Part shown: piece by piece, positions 45,165 to 57,165 of the stretch
How the letters are laid out: each line of letters starts with the position of its first letter
Numbering within the stretch: the first letter of the stretch is position 1
Source of the DNA: Pseudomonas sp. LP_7_YM
GTDB taxonomy: Bacteria; Pseudomonadota; Gammaproteobacteria; Pseudomonadales; Pseudomonadaceae
Reading direction: 5' to 3'
DNA: 64,000 nt
NCBI RefSeq assembly: GCF_004364435.1
Contig: NZ_SOCT01000005.1
Span: forward strand, 62,001 to 126,000
Position numbers and translations under genes: made by a program
The notes under the pieces: model-generated
Told to the model about the DNA's origin: nothing
What the model saw: only the letters and a program-made list of their open reading frames with translations
Databases searched by the model: none

Positions 45165-47272
45165 TACGCGCGCATGCGGGTGATGCGTATCACGCCAGTC
45201 AGGGCGCGTAGTTTCTTGATCACACGGGCCAGGTGCACACGGTCGTGCACGCTGACAACCAGATGGACCACGCTGATGCGACCATCGCGTTCATCCATGC
45301 TGATTTTTTCGATGTTGCCGTCGGCCGCGTTGACACTGCTGGCGAGCAACGCGATAAGCCCGCGTTGGTGCTCCAGCTCGACCCGCAGCTCGACGTTGAA
45401 TTCGCCGGTGACATCCTTGGCCCAGGACAGCTGGATGCATTTTTCCGGGTTATGGCGGATTTCACTGATATTGCGGCAATTATCCAGGTGCACGACCATC
45501 CCTTTGCCCGCGGACAAATGGCCAACGATCGGGTCGCCCGGAATCGGCGTGCAGCATTTGGCGTAGCTCAGCACCAGGCCTTCGGTCCCGCGAATCGCCA
45601 GTGGCCCTTCGGCACTTGGCAGTTCCTCACCTTCGCCGGCCAGCAGGCGACGGGCAACCACATAGGCCATGCGATTACCCAGACCGATGTCTTCGAGAAG
45701 GTCTTCGATGACTTCGACCCGGTATTCGGTGAGGATCAACTGCAGGCGCTCGTTCGGAATCTTTTCCAGCGTGCTGTCGAATCCATTGAGCACCTTGTTC
45801 AGCAAGCGCTCGCCGAGGTTGATGGACTCTGAACGGCGTTGCAGCTTGAGCGCATGGCGAATGTGCGTGCGCGCCTTACCGGTGACCACAAAATTGAGCC
45901 AGGCCGGATTAGGCCGTGCGCCCGGTGCGCTGACAATCTCGACCGTCGAGCCACTCTGCAAGGGCTCGGACAGCGGCGCCAGCCGACGGTTGATCCGGCA
46001 GGCAATGCAGCTGTTTCCGACGTCAGTGTGGACCGCGTAGGCAAAGTCCACCGCCGTGGAGCCTTTCGGCAGCTCCATGATCCGGCCTTTTGGCGTGAAG
46101 ACGTAGACCTCGTCCGGGAACAGGTCGATCTTCACACTCTCGATGAACTCCAGCGAGTTACCGGCGCGTTGCTGCATTTCCAGCACGCCTTTGACCCACT
46201 GGCGGGCGCGAGCGTGGGTGCCCTTGGGCTGCTCGTCGCCAGAAGACTTGTACAGCCAGTGTGCGGCAATGCCGTTGTTGGCCATCTCTTCCATTTCGCG
46301 GGTGCGGATCTGGATTTCGATAGGCACGCCGTGCATGCCGAACAGCGTGGTGTGCAACGACTGATAGCCGTTGGCCTTGGGGATGGCGATGTAATCCTTG
46401 AAGCGGCCAGGCAAGGGTTTGTACAAATTATGTACAGCGCCGAGTACCCGGTAGCAGGTATCGACCTTGTCAACGATGACCCGGAATGCGTAAACGTCCA
46501 TGATCTCGTTGAAGGCCCGACGTTTGCCGCGCATCTTTTTATAGATGCCGTAGAGGTGCTTCTGTCGCCCGCTGACCTCACCTTCAATGCCGTCCACCGC
46601 CAGGCAGTGGCTCAGTGACTCTTCGATCTTGTTGACCAGTTCCTTGCGGTTGCCACGGGCGCGCTTGACGGCCTGACCGATGCGCGATGAACGCATGGGG
46701 TACATGGCCTTGAAACCCAGGTCTTCGAATTCGATGCGCACGCTGTGCATGCCAAGGCGATTGGCAATGGGAGCATAGATTTCGAGGGTTTCTTTGGCAA
46801 TGCGCCGACGTTTCTCGCCGGAAAGCACTTCCAGCGTGCGCATGTTGTGCAGGCGGTCGGCGAGCTTGACCAGAATCACGCGGATATCACGCGCCATGGC
46901 CATAGCCATTTTCTGGAAGTTTTCAGCCTGGGCCTCGGCCTTGGTTTCGAAGTTCATCTGAGTCAGCTTGCTGACGCCGTCGACCAGTTCAGCCACGGTT
47001 TCACCGAATTGCGCACAGAGCGCTTCCTTGGCGATACCGGTGTCTTCGATCACGTCATGCAGCATCGCGGCCATCAGGCTCTGATGGTCCATGTGCATGT
47101 CGGCAAGGATATTGGCCACCGCCAGCGGATGCGTGACGTAGGCTTCACCGCTGCGACGGCGCTGGCCGTCGTGGGCTTGTTCGGCGTAGAAATACGCCCG
47201 GCGGACCAGATTGACCTGGTCGGCGCCGAGGTAGGTCGACAGGCGATCGGCGAGGGCGTCTATGCTCGGCAA
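45164..47272 (-). CDS. spoT: Bifunctional (p)ppGpp synthetase/hydrolase SpoT
   Basis: Controls the alarmone (p)ppGpp. The 702-residue protein has the HD hydrolase domain with THPLAVA (His48) and LHDVIED (His72-Asp73), a synthetase-like domain around residues 220-340 (FEDLGFKAMYPMR and the region ending GIAAHWLYK), the TGS domain (VYVFTPKGRIMELPKG) and a C-terminal ACT domain. Hydrolase residues are intact. It lies downstream of rpoZ in the standard gmk-rpoZ-spoT order and ahead of ridA. Confidence 0.96.
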   Translation of the reverse strand: MPSIDALADRLSTYLGADQVNLVRRAYFYAEQAHDGQRRRSGEAYVTHPLAVANILADMHMDHQSLMAAMLHDVIEDTGIAKEALCAQFGETVAELVDGVSKLTQMNFETKAEAQAENFQKMAMAMARDIRVILVKLADRLHNMRTLEVLSGEKRRRIAKETLEIYAPIANRLGMHSVRIEFEDLGFKAMYPMRSSRIGQAVKRARGNRKELVNKIEESLSHCLAVDGIEGEVSGRQKHLYGIYKKMRGKRRAFNEIMDVYAFRVIVDKVDTCYRVLGAVHNLYKPLPGRFKDYIAIPKANGYQSLHTTLFGMHGVPIEIQIRTREMEEMANNGIAAHWLYKSSGDEQPKGTHARARQWVKGVLEMQQRAGNSLEFIESVKIDLFPDEVYVFTPKGRIMELPKGSTAVDFAYAVHTDVGNSCIACRINRRLAPLSEPLQSGSTVEIVSAPGARPNPAWLNFVVTGKARTHIRHALKLQRRSESINLGERLLNKVLNGFDSTLEKIPNERLQLILTEYRVEVIEDLLEDIGLGNRMAYVVARRLLAGEGEELPSAEGPLAIRGTEGLVLSYAKCCTPIPGDPIVGHLSAGKGMVVHLDNCRNISEIRHNPEKCIQLSWAKDVTGEFNVELRVELEHQRGLIALLASSVNAADGNIEKISMDERDGRISVVHLVVSVHDRVHLARVIKKLRALTGVIRITRMRA

Positions 47273-47331
47273 GATGAAGCTCCTTGCCGAGGGCTTTGAC
47301 CCTGCGCCTTGCTACGTCGACCGGGCATAGC

Positions 47332-47595
47332 TTAGACGGCCTCGCTGGACTCGTCCTCGAACGCTGCGAACAGAGGTTCGTCTTCGACGATTTCAGCTTC
47401 TGCGATGACGGCATAGTCCATCAGGCCCGCTGCGATTTCGCGCAGGGCAAGAACGGTAGGCTTGTCATTTTCCCAGGCCAGCTTTGGCTCTTTGCCGCCT
47501 GTCGCCAGTTGGCGCGAACGTTTTGTGGCGAGCATGACCAGCTCAAAACGGTTATCTACATGTTCCAGACAGTCTTCAACGGTCACGCGGGCCAT
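47332..47595 (-). CDS. rpoZ: RNA polymerase omega subunit
   Basis: An 87-residue protein that helps assemble RNA polymerase and mediates part of the ppGpp effect. The sequence [20 protein letters not shown] with the TKRSRQ segment is typical. ATG 47595 is preferred over the longer frame to 47691. It lies 59 bp before spoT, the stringent-response partner. Confidence 0.96.
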   Translation of the reverse strand: MARVTVEDCLEHVDNRFELVMLATKRSRQLATGGKEPKLAWENDKPTVLALREIAAGLMDYAVIAEAEIVEDEPLFAAFEDESSEAV

Positions 47596-47660
47596 GGGTA
47601 TTCCTCGTAGCGAATGCGATATGCGCGGTGCCCGGATGGGCGAGCGGACTCGGTAGTTTA

Positions 47661-47701
47661 CAAGCGGACAGCCACAGGCTTCAAGCGGCAAGCCACAGGC
47701 G
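47661..47701. repeat. Imperfect 21-nt tandem duplication
   Basis: CAAGCGGACAGCCACAGGCT and CAAGCGGCAAGCCACAGGCG occur side by side. The shared CAAGCGGCAAG core matches the inverted repeat between pstA and pstB (23041), implying a dispersed element. It is in the rpoZ-gmk spacer. Confidence 0.6.
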
Positions 47702-47864
47702 GTCGGTTTTTCGCAGCCATTAAGGCTACGGATCAGCCGAGATCGTGGGCCCCATGGTCTGCTGTGCAGGCGCGCTTGCTAACGAAGAGGCCAAATGCCG
47801 CCAAGGACCAATGTCCGCTTTCGTGAGCAAGCTCACTCTCACAACGGAAGGGCCATGCCTTCAG

Positions 47865-49362
<1,498 letters not shown>

Positions 49363-49638
49363 GGGAGTTACCTCTATAAAGTCAGGCGTGCGGGGCGATG
49401 TGCTGCCCGATGAATGTCGTGAAGAATCGACAGGCTATAAAGGCGCAGGATTGTAGCTCAGAGCAGGGTGTGCGCCCAAATGTGGCGTTGTCGCAGATTT
49501 CGCATTTTCGCTATCCCGGTGCGTTTTTATAAGCCGCAGCGTACGGCGGTCATCATTGATGGTTCACAAGATGTCCCAAGCGCGCGCTCGCGCCTCTATA
49601 ATGCACGTCAGTTTTCCGTCTCAGTACAGGTATCCCAG

Positions 49639-50361
49639 ATGAAACGTCCAAGTGGTCGCGCTGCCGATCAGCTCCGCTCGATCCGCATCACCCGCAACTA
49701 CACCAAGCACGCCGAGGGTTCTGTGCTGGTCGAGTTCGGCGACACCAAGGTGATCTGCACCGTCAGCGTCGAGAACGGCGTGCCACGTTTTCTCAAAGGC
49801 CAGGGCCAGGGCTGGTTGACCGCCGAATACGGCATGCTGCCGCGTGCGACAGGCGAGCGTAACCAGCGCGAAGCCAGCCGTGGCAAGCAAGGCGGGCGTA
49901 CGCTGGAGATTCAGCGTCTGATCGGTCGCTCCCTGCGCGCTGCGCTGGATATGTCGAAACTGGGCGATGTCACTCTCTACGTCGACTGCGACGTGATTCA
50001 GGCCGATGGTGGCACGCGCACTGCCTCCATCACCGGCTCCATGGTGGCATTGGTCGATGCGCTGAAGAGCATCAAGAAGCGCGGCGGCCTGAAATCCGGC
50101 GACCCGCTCAAGCAGATGATCGCGGCGGTTTCCGTCGGCATGTATCAGGGCGAGCCGGTGCTCGATCTGGACTACCTGGAAGATTCGGCTGCCGAGACCG
50201 ACCTGAACGTGGTCATGACCAGCACGGGCGGTTTCATCGAAGTCCAGGGCACTGCCGAAGGTGCACCCTTCCAGCCTGCAGAGTTGAATGCGATGCTGGC
50301 GCTGGCGCAAAAGGGCATGGACGAAATTTTCGAATTGCAGCAGGCCGCGATGGCCGACTGA
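49639..50361 (+). CDS. rph: Ribonuclease PH
   Basis: Phosphate-dependent 3'-5' exoribonuclease acting in tRNA 3'-end maturation. The 240-residue protein starts at ATG 49639 (the longer frame to 49468 is spurious) with [13 protein letters not shown], and has [14 protein letters not shown], the phosphate-binding [10 protein letters not shown] and [12 protein letters not shown]. It lies divergent from yicC. Confidence 0.96.
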   Translation: MKRPSGRAADQLRSIRITRNYTKHAEGSVLVEFGDTKVICTVSVENGVPRFLKGQGQGWLTAEYGMLPRATGERNQREASRGKQGGRTLEIQRLIGRSLRAALDMSKLGDVTLYVDCDVIQADGGTRTASITGSMVALVDALKSIKKRGGLKSGDPLKQMIAAVSVGMYQGEPVLDLDYLEDSAAETDLNVVMTSTGGFIEVQGTAEGAPFQPAELNAMLALAQKGMDEIFELQQAAMAD

Positions 50362-50395
50362 TTAGACCTTACACATCCGTCAGAACAGGGAAAGC

Positions 50396-50767
50396 ATGAT
50401 GATCGATAGCCAAACGCCGTTGCCAGTGCCTAGCAAAGAGGCCCGTCAGTGGGCGATGTTGTGTCATTTCGCGGCGTTTTTCGGGCTGATTTTCCCGTTC
50501 GGAAATCTGCTCGGGCCATTGATTGTCTGGCAGTTGAAGAAAGAGACCGATCCGTACATCGATGCTCAGGGCAAGGAAGCCCTTAACTTCCAGATCACCG
50601 TCGCCCTCGCAGCGATGGTTTGCTTCTTGCTGATGGTGATCGTCATTGGCTTTCCGCTGCTGATGCTGGTGGGGATTGGTGCGTTGGTACTGACGATCAT
50701 TGCCGGCATTAAGGTCAATGACGGAATTGCCTACCGGTATCCGTTTACCTGGCGCTTGATCAAGTAA
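50396..50767 (+). CDS. DUF4870 domain-containing membrane protein
   Basis: A 123-residue membrane protein with three to four hydrophobic stretches and the DUF4870 pattern: MLCHFAAFFGLIFPFGNLLGPLIVW early, then DPYIDAQGKEALNFQIT. The function is unknown. Two consecutive ATG codons open the frame. It sits 34 bp after rph and shares a terminator with the convergent crc gene. Confidence 0.88.
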   Translation: MMIDSQTPLPVPSKEARQWAMLCHFAAFFGLIFPFGNLLGPLIVWQLKKETDPYIDAQGKEALNFQITVALAAMVCFLLMVIVIGFPLLMLVGIGALVLTIIAGIKVNDGIAYRYPFTWRLIK

Positions 50768-50824
50768 TTCCCAATAGCCGACGCCTGCGTATTCATCGGT
50801 CTCTGACCCAATTACAGACAAACA

Positions 50825-50853
50825 AAAGCCGACTTCATGTCGGCTTTCTTTTT
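50825..50853. terminator. Bidirectional intrinsic terminator (DUF4870 / crc)
   Basis: AAAGCCGAC (50825-50833) and GTCGGCTTT (50839-50847) with a 5-nt loop. T-rich tails exist in both directions (CTTTTT on plus, TTGTTTG on minus). It lies between convergent gene ends. Confidence 0.85.
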
Positions 50854-50866
50854 GAGCAACTGAACG

Positions 50867-51646
50867 TCAGATGGTCAACGTCCAGTCGTAATCCACGATC
50901 AACGGCGCGTGCTGCGAGAACCGCGGCTGGCGTGGCAGGCGTGCGCTGCGTACGAAACGCCGCAGGCCCGGGGTCAGCAGTTGATAGTCGAAGCGCCAGC
51001 CCAGGTTCAGCATCTCGGCCTGTTCGTTATCCGGCCACCAGCTGTACTGATCACCTTCGCGGCTGACTTCGCGCAGGGCATCGACATAACCCATGTTGCC
51101 AACGACCTCGTCCATCCAGGCACGTTCCGGCGCCAGGAAGCCTGGAGATTGCTGGCTGTCGCGCCAGTTCTTGATGTCCAGTTTCTGCTGCGCTACGTAG
51201 AGCGAGCCACAATAGATGTACTCACGACGTTTGCGCCGCTGCTTGTCCAGGTACTTGCCGAAGTCGTCCATGAGCTTGAACTTCTGGTTCAAGTCTTCAT
51301 TGCCGTTCATCCCGGAGGGAAGCAGCAACGTCGCAATGCTGACTTTATCGAAATCGGCCTGCAGGTAACGCCCGTAACGGTCGGCTGTTTCAAAGCCCAA
51401 ACCGTAGATCACCGCCTTTGGTTGCAGTCGCGAGTAAAGTGCCACGCCACCCTGGGCGGGAACTTCGGCATCGCGGGCATACAGGAAATAGCCATCCAGC
51501 TGGAAGGCCGGATCATCCATTTCAAAGGCGGAGGCGCGGGTATCCTGAAGACAGATGACGTCGGCATTCTGAGCTTGCAGCCAACTGAGCAAACCACGCT
51601 CGACTGCAGCCTGAATACCATTAACGTTCACACTGATGATCCGCAT
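50867..51646 (-). CDS. crc: Catabolite repression control protein Crc
   Basis: Acts with Hfq to repress translation of catabolite-controlled mRNAs in pseudomonads, although it has an ExoIII-like fold. The 259-residue protein (start ATG 51646) has NVNGIQAAVERG and the LQDTR motif, where ExoIII nucleases have LQETK. The catalytic Glu being Asp agrees with the known lack of nuclease activity. It is divergent from pyrE, exactly the pseudomonad crc-pyrE layout, which supports crc over a generic exonuclease call. Confidence 0.94.
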   Translation of the reverse strand: MRIISVNVNGIQAAVERGLLSWLQAQNADVICLQDTRASAFEMDDPAFQLDGYFLYARDAEVPAQGGVALYSRLQPKAVIYGLGFETADRYGRYLQADFDKVSIATLLLPSGMNGNEDLNQKFKLMDDFGKYLDKQRRKRREYIYCGSLYVAQQKLDIKNWRDSQQSPGFLAPERAWMDEVVGNMGYVDALREVSREGDQYSWWPDNEQAEMLNLGWRFDYQLLTPGLRRFVRSARLPRQPRFSQHAPLIVDYDWTLTI

Positions 51647-51727
51647 AAATGGCCCCAAAAATCACGTGCGTGTATGATACCCGAGCTCTACCTAATTAGC
51701 TAAATCCGTGGTATTCGGGGCTTTTTC

Positions 51728-52369
51728 ATGCAGACGTATCAACGCGAATTCATTCGTTTTGCCATCGATCGCGGGGTTTTGCGCTTCGGTGAGTTCACTC
51801 TGAAGTCGGGCCGCACCAGTCCTTACTTCTTCAATGCCGGTCTTTTCAATAGTGGCTCGGCACTTGCCCAACTGGGTAAGTTCTATGCCGCTGCGGTTGT
51901 CGAAAGCGGTATTTCCTTCGACGTGCTGTTCGGCCCGGCCTACAAGGGCATTCCACTGGCGGCCGCGACCGCCGTGGCTCTGGCCGACCATCACAGTCTT
52001 GATCTGCCGTGGTGTTTCAACCGCAAGGAAGCCAAGGCTCATGGCGAGGGCGGGAGTCTGGTGGGTGCTCCGCTGACCGGTAACGTGCTGATCATTGACG
52101 ATGTGATTACTGCCGGCACCGCGATTCGCGAAGTGATGCACATCATCCAGGCTCAAGGCGCTAAGGCTGCGGGCGTGCTGATCGCCTTGAATCGTCAGGA
52201 GCGCGGAAACGGTGAGCTTTCAGCGATTCAGGAAGTCGAGCGTGATTTCGGTATTGCGGTGGTGAGTATTGTTTCGTTGAATCAGGTGCTCGAATTCCTG
52301 GCCGACGATGCTCAGCTCAAGCAACATTTGTCTGCCGTGGAAACTTACCGGGCTCAATACGGAATCTGA
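51728..52369 (+). CDS. pyrE: Orotate phosphoribosyltransferase
   Basis: Forms OMP from orotate and PRPP in pyrimidine synthesis. The 213-residue protein has [16 protein letters not shown] and the PRPP-binding loop [14 protein letters not shown]. The leader directly before the ATG can fold into a hairpin followed by five T, so attenuation is possible but the stem is broken. It lies 82 bp from the divergent crc. Confidence 0.96.
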   Translation: MQTYQREFIRFAIDRGVLRFGEFTLKSGRTSPYFFNAGLFNSGSALAQLGKFYAAAVVESGISFDVLFGPAYKGIPLAAATAVALADHHSLDLPWCFNRKEAKAHGEGGSLVGAPLTGNVLIIDDVITAGTAIREVMHIIQAQGAKAAGVLIALNRQERGNGELSAIQEVERDFGIAVVSIVSLNQVLEFLADDAQLKQHLSAVETYRAQYGI

Positions 52370-52391
52370 GGCGTCGGAGGGTCTCATCGTT

Positions 52392-53006
52392 ATGCTCAAG
52401 CTGGGCGCAGCAGGTCTTTGTTTGTCGTTGGGTCTGGGCTGGATTGGAAGCGCTCAGGCCGACGACAGCCCCGATGTCGTGCTCTATCGCTATGTCGATA
52501 GTCGCGGCGTGACGGTGCTTGACCGACAAGGCGTGCCCGCCGAGTACTCTGGCAAGGGGTATGAGGTATTGAATCAGCGCGGTCGGGTGGTCCAGGTGGT
52601 CCCGCCGGCACCGACCGCCGATCAGGCGCGTGAGGCGCAAGTCGCGGCGCAGGCTGCCAGGATTCAGTCCGAGGCCGATGCGCAGTTGACCCACCTGTAT
52701 AGCAGTGTCATTGACGTCGATCGGGCGCGAACTCGCAAACTGGCAGAGCTGGACGCGCTCATTTCCGTGGCTCAGGGCAACATTCAGAACCTTAAGGCCC
52801 AGCAAGCCTCGTTGCAGAGTCAGGCTGCCGATCAGGAACGCGCCGGGCATTCGGTTCAGCAAAGCCTGATCGATCAGATGACCGACCTGCAGGACCAGCA
52901 ACAGAATCTGAAAGTCGATATCTTGCGATATCAAACCGCCCGGCAGCAGGCCGATGCCGAGTTCGCGCAGGACCGGGCGCGACTGCAGCAGTTACTGTCG
53001 CAATAA
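52392..53006 (+). CDS. Exported DUF4124-type protein with coiled-coil region
   Basis: A 204-residue periplasmic protein. The signal peptide (LGAAGLCLSLGLGWIGSAQA) is followed by DUF4124-type VVLYRYVDSRGVTVLDRQGVP (also seen in the M23 protein at 26249), then about 110 residues of Gln/Ala-rich coiled coil (residues about 80-200). It is 23 bp downstream of pyrE, ends at a strong terminator and may be co-transcribed. Function is not known. Confidence 0.82.
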   Translation: MLKLGAAGLCLSLGLGWIGSAQADDSPDVVLYRYVDSRGVTVLDRQGVPAEYSGKGYEVLNQRGRVVQVVPPAPTADQAREAQVAAQAARIQSEADAQLTHLYSSVIDVDRARTRKLAELDALISVAQGNIQNLKAQQASLQSQAADQERAGHSVQQSLIDQMTDLQDQQQNLKVDILRYQTARQQADAEFAQDRARLQQLLSQ

Positions 53007-53020
53007 CAAGATCGAAACGA

Positions 53021-53056
53021 AAAGACCCCGCCGGTTGTGCCAGCGGGGTCTTTTTT
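53021..53056. terminator. Bidirectional terminator (DUF4124 gene / argB)
   Basis: AAAGACCCCGC (53021-53031) and GCGGGGTCTTT (53043-53053) pair perfectly around an 11-nt loop with T runs. It lies between convergent gene ends. Confidence 0.85.
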
Positions 53057-53066
53057 GAGCGCGCGA

Positions 53067-53996
<930 letters not shown>

Positions 53997-56597
53997 TCAA
54001 AAAGGAAGTTCTAGATCGGGTGCTACGTTTTTCAGCTGGGTGTGGAACACGTCCTTGATCCGTTGCAGCTCGGTCTCGGTTTCGGCCTCGAAGCGTAACA
54101 CCAGCACAGGAGTAGTGTTGGACGCCCGCACCAGACCCCAGCCCTTCGGATAATCGACACGCACGCCGTCGATGCTCGTCAGGTTGGCATTGCCCCACTG
54201 GGCATCACGTTCCAGCGCTTCGATGATGCGAAATTTGCTGGCTTCGGTGACCTTGATGTTGATCTCCGGCGTGGACAGGTCATTCGGGAAGGTCTGGAAC
54301 AACGCTTCGGCGCTGAGTTTCTCCTGACTGAGGATTTCCAGCAGTCGGGCGGCGCTGTAAATGCCGTCGTCAAAACCGAACCAGCGCTCCTTGAAAAAGA
54401 TGTGGCCGCTCATCTCGCCCGCCAGCAGCGCGCCGCTTTCGCGCATCTTTTTCTTGATCAACGAATGGCCGGTTTTCCACATTACCGGACGCCCGCCATA
54501 TTCATGAATCAGCGGTATCAGGCGGCGTGAGCATTTCACGTCGAAGATGATATCCGCTCCGGGGTTGCGCTTGACCACATCGCGGGCGAACAGCATGAGC
54601 AGGCGATCAGGGTATATGACGCTGCCTGCATTGGTGACGACACCTATCCGATCACCGTCGCCATCGAACGCCAGGCCCAGATCAGCCTCGGTTTCCCTGA
54701 CCTTGGCGATCAGGTCCTGAAGGTTTTCCAGCTTGCCCGGATCGGGATGATGATTCGGGAAGTTGCCATCCACCTCACAGAACAGCGGGATCACCTCGCA
54801 ATTCAGTGCTTCGATCAGTTGCGGCGCTATGACACCTGCAGCGCCGTTGCCGCAATCGACCACCACTTTCAGGCGGCGAGCCAGCACCACGTCGCCGGTA
54901 ATCCGCCCAGCGTACCGGTCGAGGATATCGACCCGGGTCACGCTGCCTCTGCCAGGCGGCAGGTTATTGAGCTTGATGCGGTCATGCAGTGCCAGGATCT
55001 GTTCGTTGGCCAGAGTATCGCCAGCGATAACGATCTTGAAGCCGTTGTAGTCCTTGGGATTGTGGCTGCCGGTCAGCATCACGCCGGTGCGACCTTCCAG
55101 TACATGGGCGGCGTAATACAGCGCTGGAGTCGGAACCAGTCCGACATCGCTGACATGGCAGCCGCTGTCATACAACCCTTTGATCAGTTGAGCGACCAGT
55201 TGTGGCCCTGAAAGGCGTCCGTCACGCCCCACGCACACGTTCCGCTCGCCTTGCGCCAGGCTTTGCGCGCCCACTGCACGGCCGATCCAGTAAGCCGTTT
55301 CTGCGCTCAGGGTCTCGCCGACGATGCCGCGGATGTCGTACGCGCGGAAGATCGAGTCCGGGAACTCGGGTGCGATGGAAACGGTGCTGCTCATTGCGTG
55401 GGAATACTCCGGCGTCTGGAAGTCTTGTGGATCATCGAGCACGTCGATGTCGAGAATGTCGGTGTCTTGAAACAGCGGATCGGTGAGGTGGGTGTCATCC
55501 TGATCGACTGATTCAGGCAGGTCTGCGCTGCTCATTGAGCCGGAAGTGCCGGCAGGCGCATCGCTGATGACCGCCGCAACGGGCATCGTTGGTTGATTAC
55601 GCAACGAAAAACGCGCCAGTGCCTGCGCCAAGCCGTTAAGGGCGGGCATGCTCAAGCCGAAAGCTTTGACGACTTTGCCCCCCGAGAGTTCTTGCAGCAG
55701 TTGCTCCAACTGTCGGGCGTCGGCAGCAACGCGGCGCTTGAATGCGCTTTCATTTAGATACAGACCCAGCAGCACACTGCCGATAGCCACCAGCGCGGCG
55801 AGAAGCAACATCAGAGAAGGGGGCGAAGATTGCAGGGCGGGGCCAGGGGTGAACGTGACCTTCCAGTTGGGATAACCGGTGGGGAAGTCCATGGCATCAC
55901 GGCCTTCGGCTTGCCCGCGTGTCAGGAAACCTTGCGCCGGTGCATCACCGAACTGCTGACTGAGCACAATCTGGCCCACGTCAGCCGGTGCTTCTGGTAG
56001 CGCATTGGTCAGGCGCTGGACCTTGAACGCCAATAGCAGCGTGCCGGTGATGGGGGCGTCGGCGCTGGCGCGTAGCGGGGCGACACTGTAAATCATCCAG
56101 CCATCACCCACTTTGCGGGCTTCCGGCGCAGGGGGTTGGCCCTTGCTTGCTTTGGCAAGCATGTCCAGCGTGGCGAAGCTGACGGGCAACGGGTCCTGAT
56201 TGTCGACGCTGTTGAAGCCGAGTGGCATCAGGCGTGCCCCAATCACGCTGTCCCGATACAGCAAGCGGTTCTGGGTGTTCTGAATCTGTACCGGGTCATT
56301 GCTTAGCAACGCCTGAGTCAGCGCCGCGTCGGTTGCAGCCGCTTGTGTGTCTGCCGTGATCTGGCGCAGTGCCATGCCAACGGCGCCTGCCTGAGCGGTG
56401 CCCCAGGCCTGCGCCAGTTGGTCTCGTTGCTGGGGCTGACTGAGCATGCCGAGCCAGACCAGAATAGCCGCAGCTATCAGGCCGATGAGGGAAGGCACAA
56501 GCCCCGGGCTTGCCAGGCTCAGGTTTGCATTCTTGGCCGTTGAGTCAGTCGGTCCCTGGCGAGAAGCCGCTTTGGCTGTGCGCTTGATGCCTTTCAA
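53997..56597 (-). CDS. algC: Phosphomannomutase/phosphoglucomutase AlgC with long membrane N-terminus
   Basis: Interconverts hexose-1-phosphate and hexose-6-phosphate for alginate, LPS and rhamnolipid precursors. The C-terminal 465 residues (about 402-866) are classical AlgC: TGSHNP with phospho-Ser511, metal-binding DGDGDR, sugar-binding GEMSGH and phosphate-binding RASNTTP. The preceding 400 residues are extra: a membrane helix (about 30-53), a periplasmic region (about 55-255), a second helix (257-280) and an acidic linker. The frame is continuous, with no internal stop or frameshift. An internal Met at 402 is the start used for the short AlgC form, so both products are possible. Confidence 0.9.
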   Translation of the reverse strand: MKGIKRTAKAASRQGPTDSTAKNANLSLASPGLVPSLIGLIAAAILVWLGMLSQPQQRDQLAQAWGTAQAGAVGMALRQITADTQAAATDAALTQALLSNDPVQIQNTQNRLLYRDSVIGARLMPLGFNSVDNQDPLPVSFATLDMLAKASKGQPPAPEARKVGDGWMIYSVAPLRASADAPITGTLLLAFKVQRLTNALPEAPADVGQIVLSQQFGDAPAQGFLTRGQAEGRDAMDFPTGYPNWKVTFTPGPALQSSPPSLMLLLAALVAIGSVLLGLYLNESAFKRRVAADARQLEQLLQELSGGKVVKAFGLSMPALNGLAQALARFSLRNQPTMPVAAVISDAPAGTSGSMSSADLPESVDQDDTHLTDPLFQDTDILDIDVLDDPQDFQTPEYSHAMSSTVSIAPEFPDSIFRAYDIRGIVGETLSAETAYWIGRAVGAQSLAQGERNVCVGRDGRLSGPQLVAQLIKGLYDSGCHVSDVGLVPTPALYYAAHVLEGRTGVMLTGSHNPKDYNGFKIVIAGDTLANEQILALHDRIKLNNLPPGRGSVTRVDILDRYAGRITGDVVLARRLKVVVDCGNGAAGVIAPQLIEALNCEVIPLFCEVDGNFPNHHPDPGKLENLQDLIAKVRETEADLGLAFDGDGDRIGVVTNAGSVIYPDRLLMLFARDVVKRNPGADIIFDVKCSRRLIPLIHEYGGRPVMWKTGHSLIKKKMRESGALLAGEMSGHIFFKERWFGFDDGIYSAARLLEILSQEKLSAEALFQTFPNDLSTPEINIKVTEASKFRIIEALERDAQWGNANLTSIDGVRVDYPKGWGLVRASNTTPVLVLRFEAETETELQRIKDVFHTQLKNVAPDLELPF

Positions 56598-56703
56598 ACT
56601 CGAGTCTCCCTGCTCTGAACACCTTGGGCGTTTTTGTTTTCTGCATCGTGCATGCTCGAATCAGGCGTTCAGCGACGTAGATGCCAGGCGGCCTCACGCA
56701 GCA

Positions 56704-57159
56704 TCAATGGCTGCCGGAATGACCAAAGCCGCCTGCGCCGCGCTGGCTCTCGTCGAATTCCTGCACCACCTCGAAGTGCGCCTGTACCACCGGGACCAGC
56801 ACCAGTTGAGCGATGCGTTCTCCGACGGATATCTTGAAAGCGCTCTGGCTCCGGTTCCAGCAGGACACCATCAGCTCGCCCTGGTAGTCGGAGTCGATCA
56901 AGCCAACGAGGTTGCCCAGCACGATGCCGTGTTTATGCCCCAGGCCCGAACGCGGCAGAATCAGCGCGGCAAGGCCTGGGTCTGCGATGTAGACCGACAG
57001 GCCGGTGGGGATCAACAGGGTCTGGCCGGGTTCCAGCACCGTTTCCTCTTTGAGCATGGCGCGCAGGTCCAGGCCGGCCGAGCCGGTGGTAGCGTAAGCC
57101 GGAAGCGGGAATTCACCGCCAATGCGAGGGTCGAGGATCTTGGCTTGTAGAGCGTGCAT
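56704..57159 (-). CDS. dut: dUTP diphosphatase
   Basis: Cleaves dUTP to dUMP, limiting uracil in DNA. The 151-residue protein has the trimeric dUTPase motifs [33 protein letters not shown] and GERIAQLV. The C-terminal GAGGFGHSG glycine-rich loop is present. It is downstream of coaBC by 6 bp. Confidence 0.96.
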   Translation of the reverse strand: MHALQAKILDPRIGGEFPLPAYATTGSAGLDLRAMLKEETVLEPGQTLLIPTGLSVYIADPGLAALILPRSGLGHKHGIVLGNLVGLIDSDYQGELMVSCWNRSQSAFKISVGERIAQLVLVPVVQAHFEVVQEFDESQRGAGGFGHSGSH

Positions 57160-57165
57160 ACGTGA

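Noticed and set aside
49449..49480. tRNA-like TAGCTCAG segment upstream of rph
   Set aside because: No matching acceptor, anticodon or T arm with GTTCGA could be found around it.
52308..52391. Earlier start for the DUF4124 protein overlapping pyrE
   Set aside because: It overlaps the pyrE end and would put residues before an otherwise proper signal peptide.
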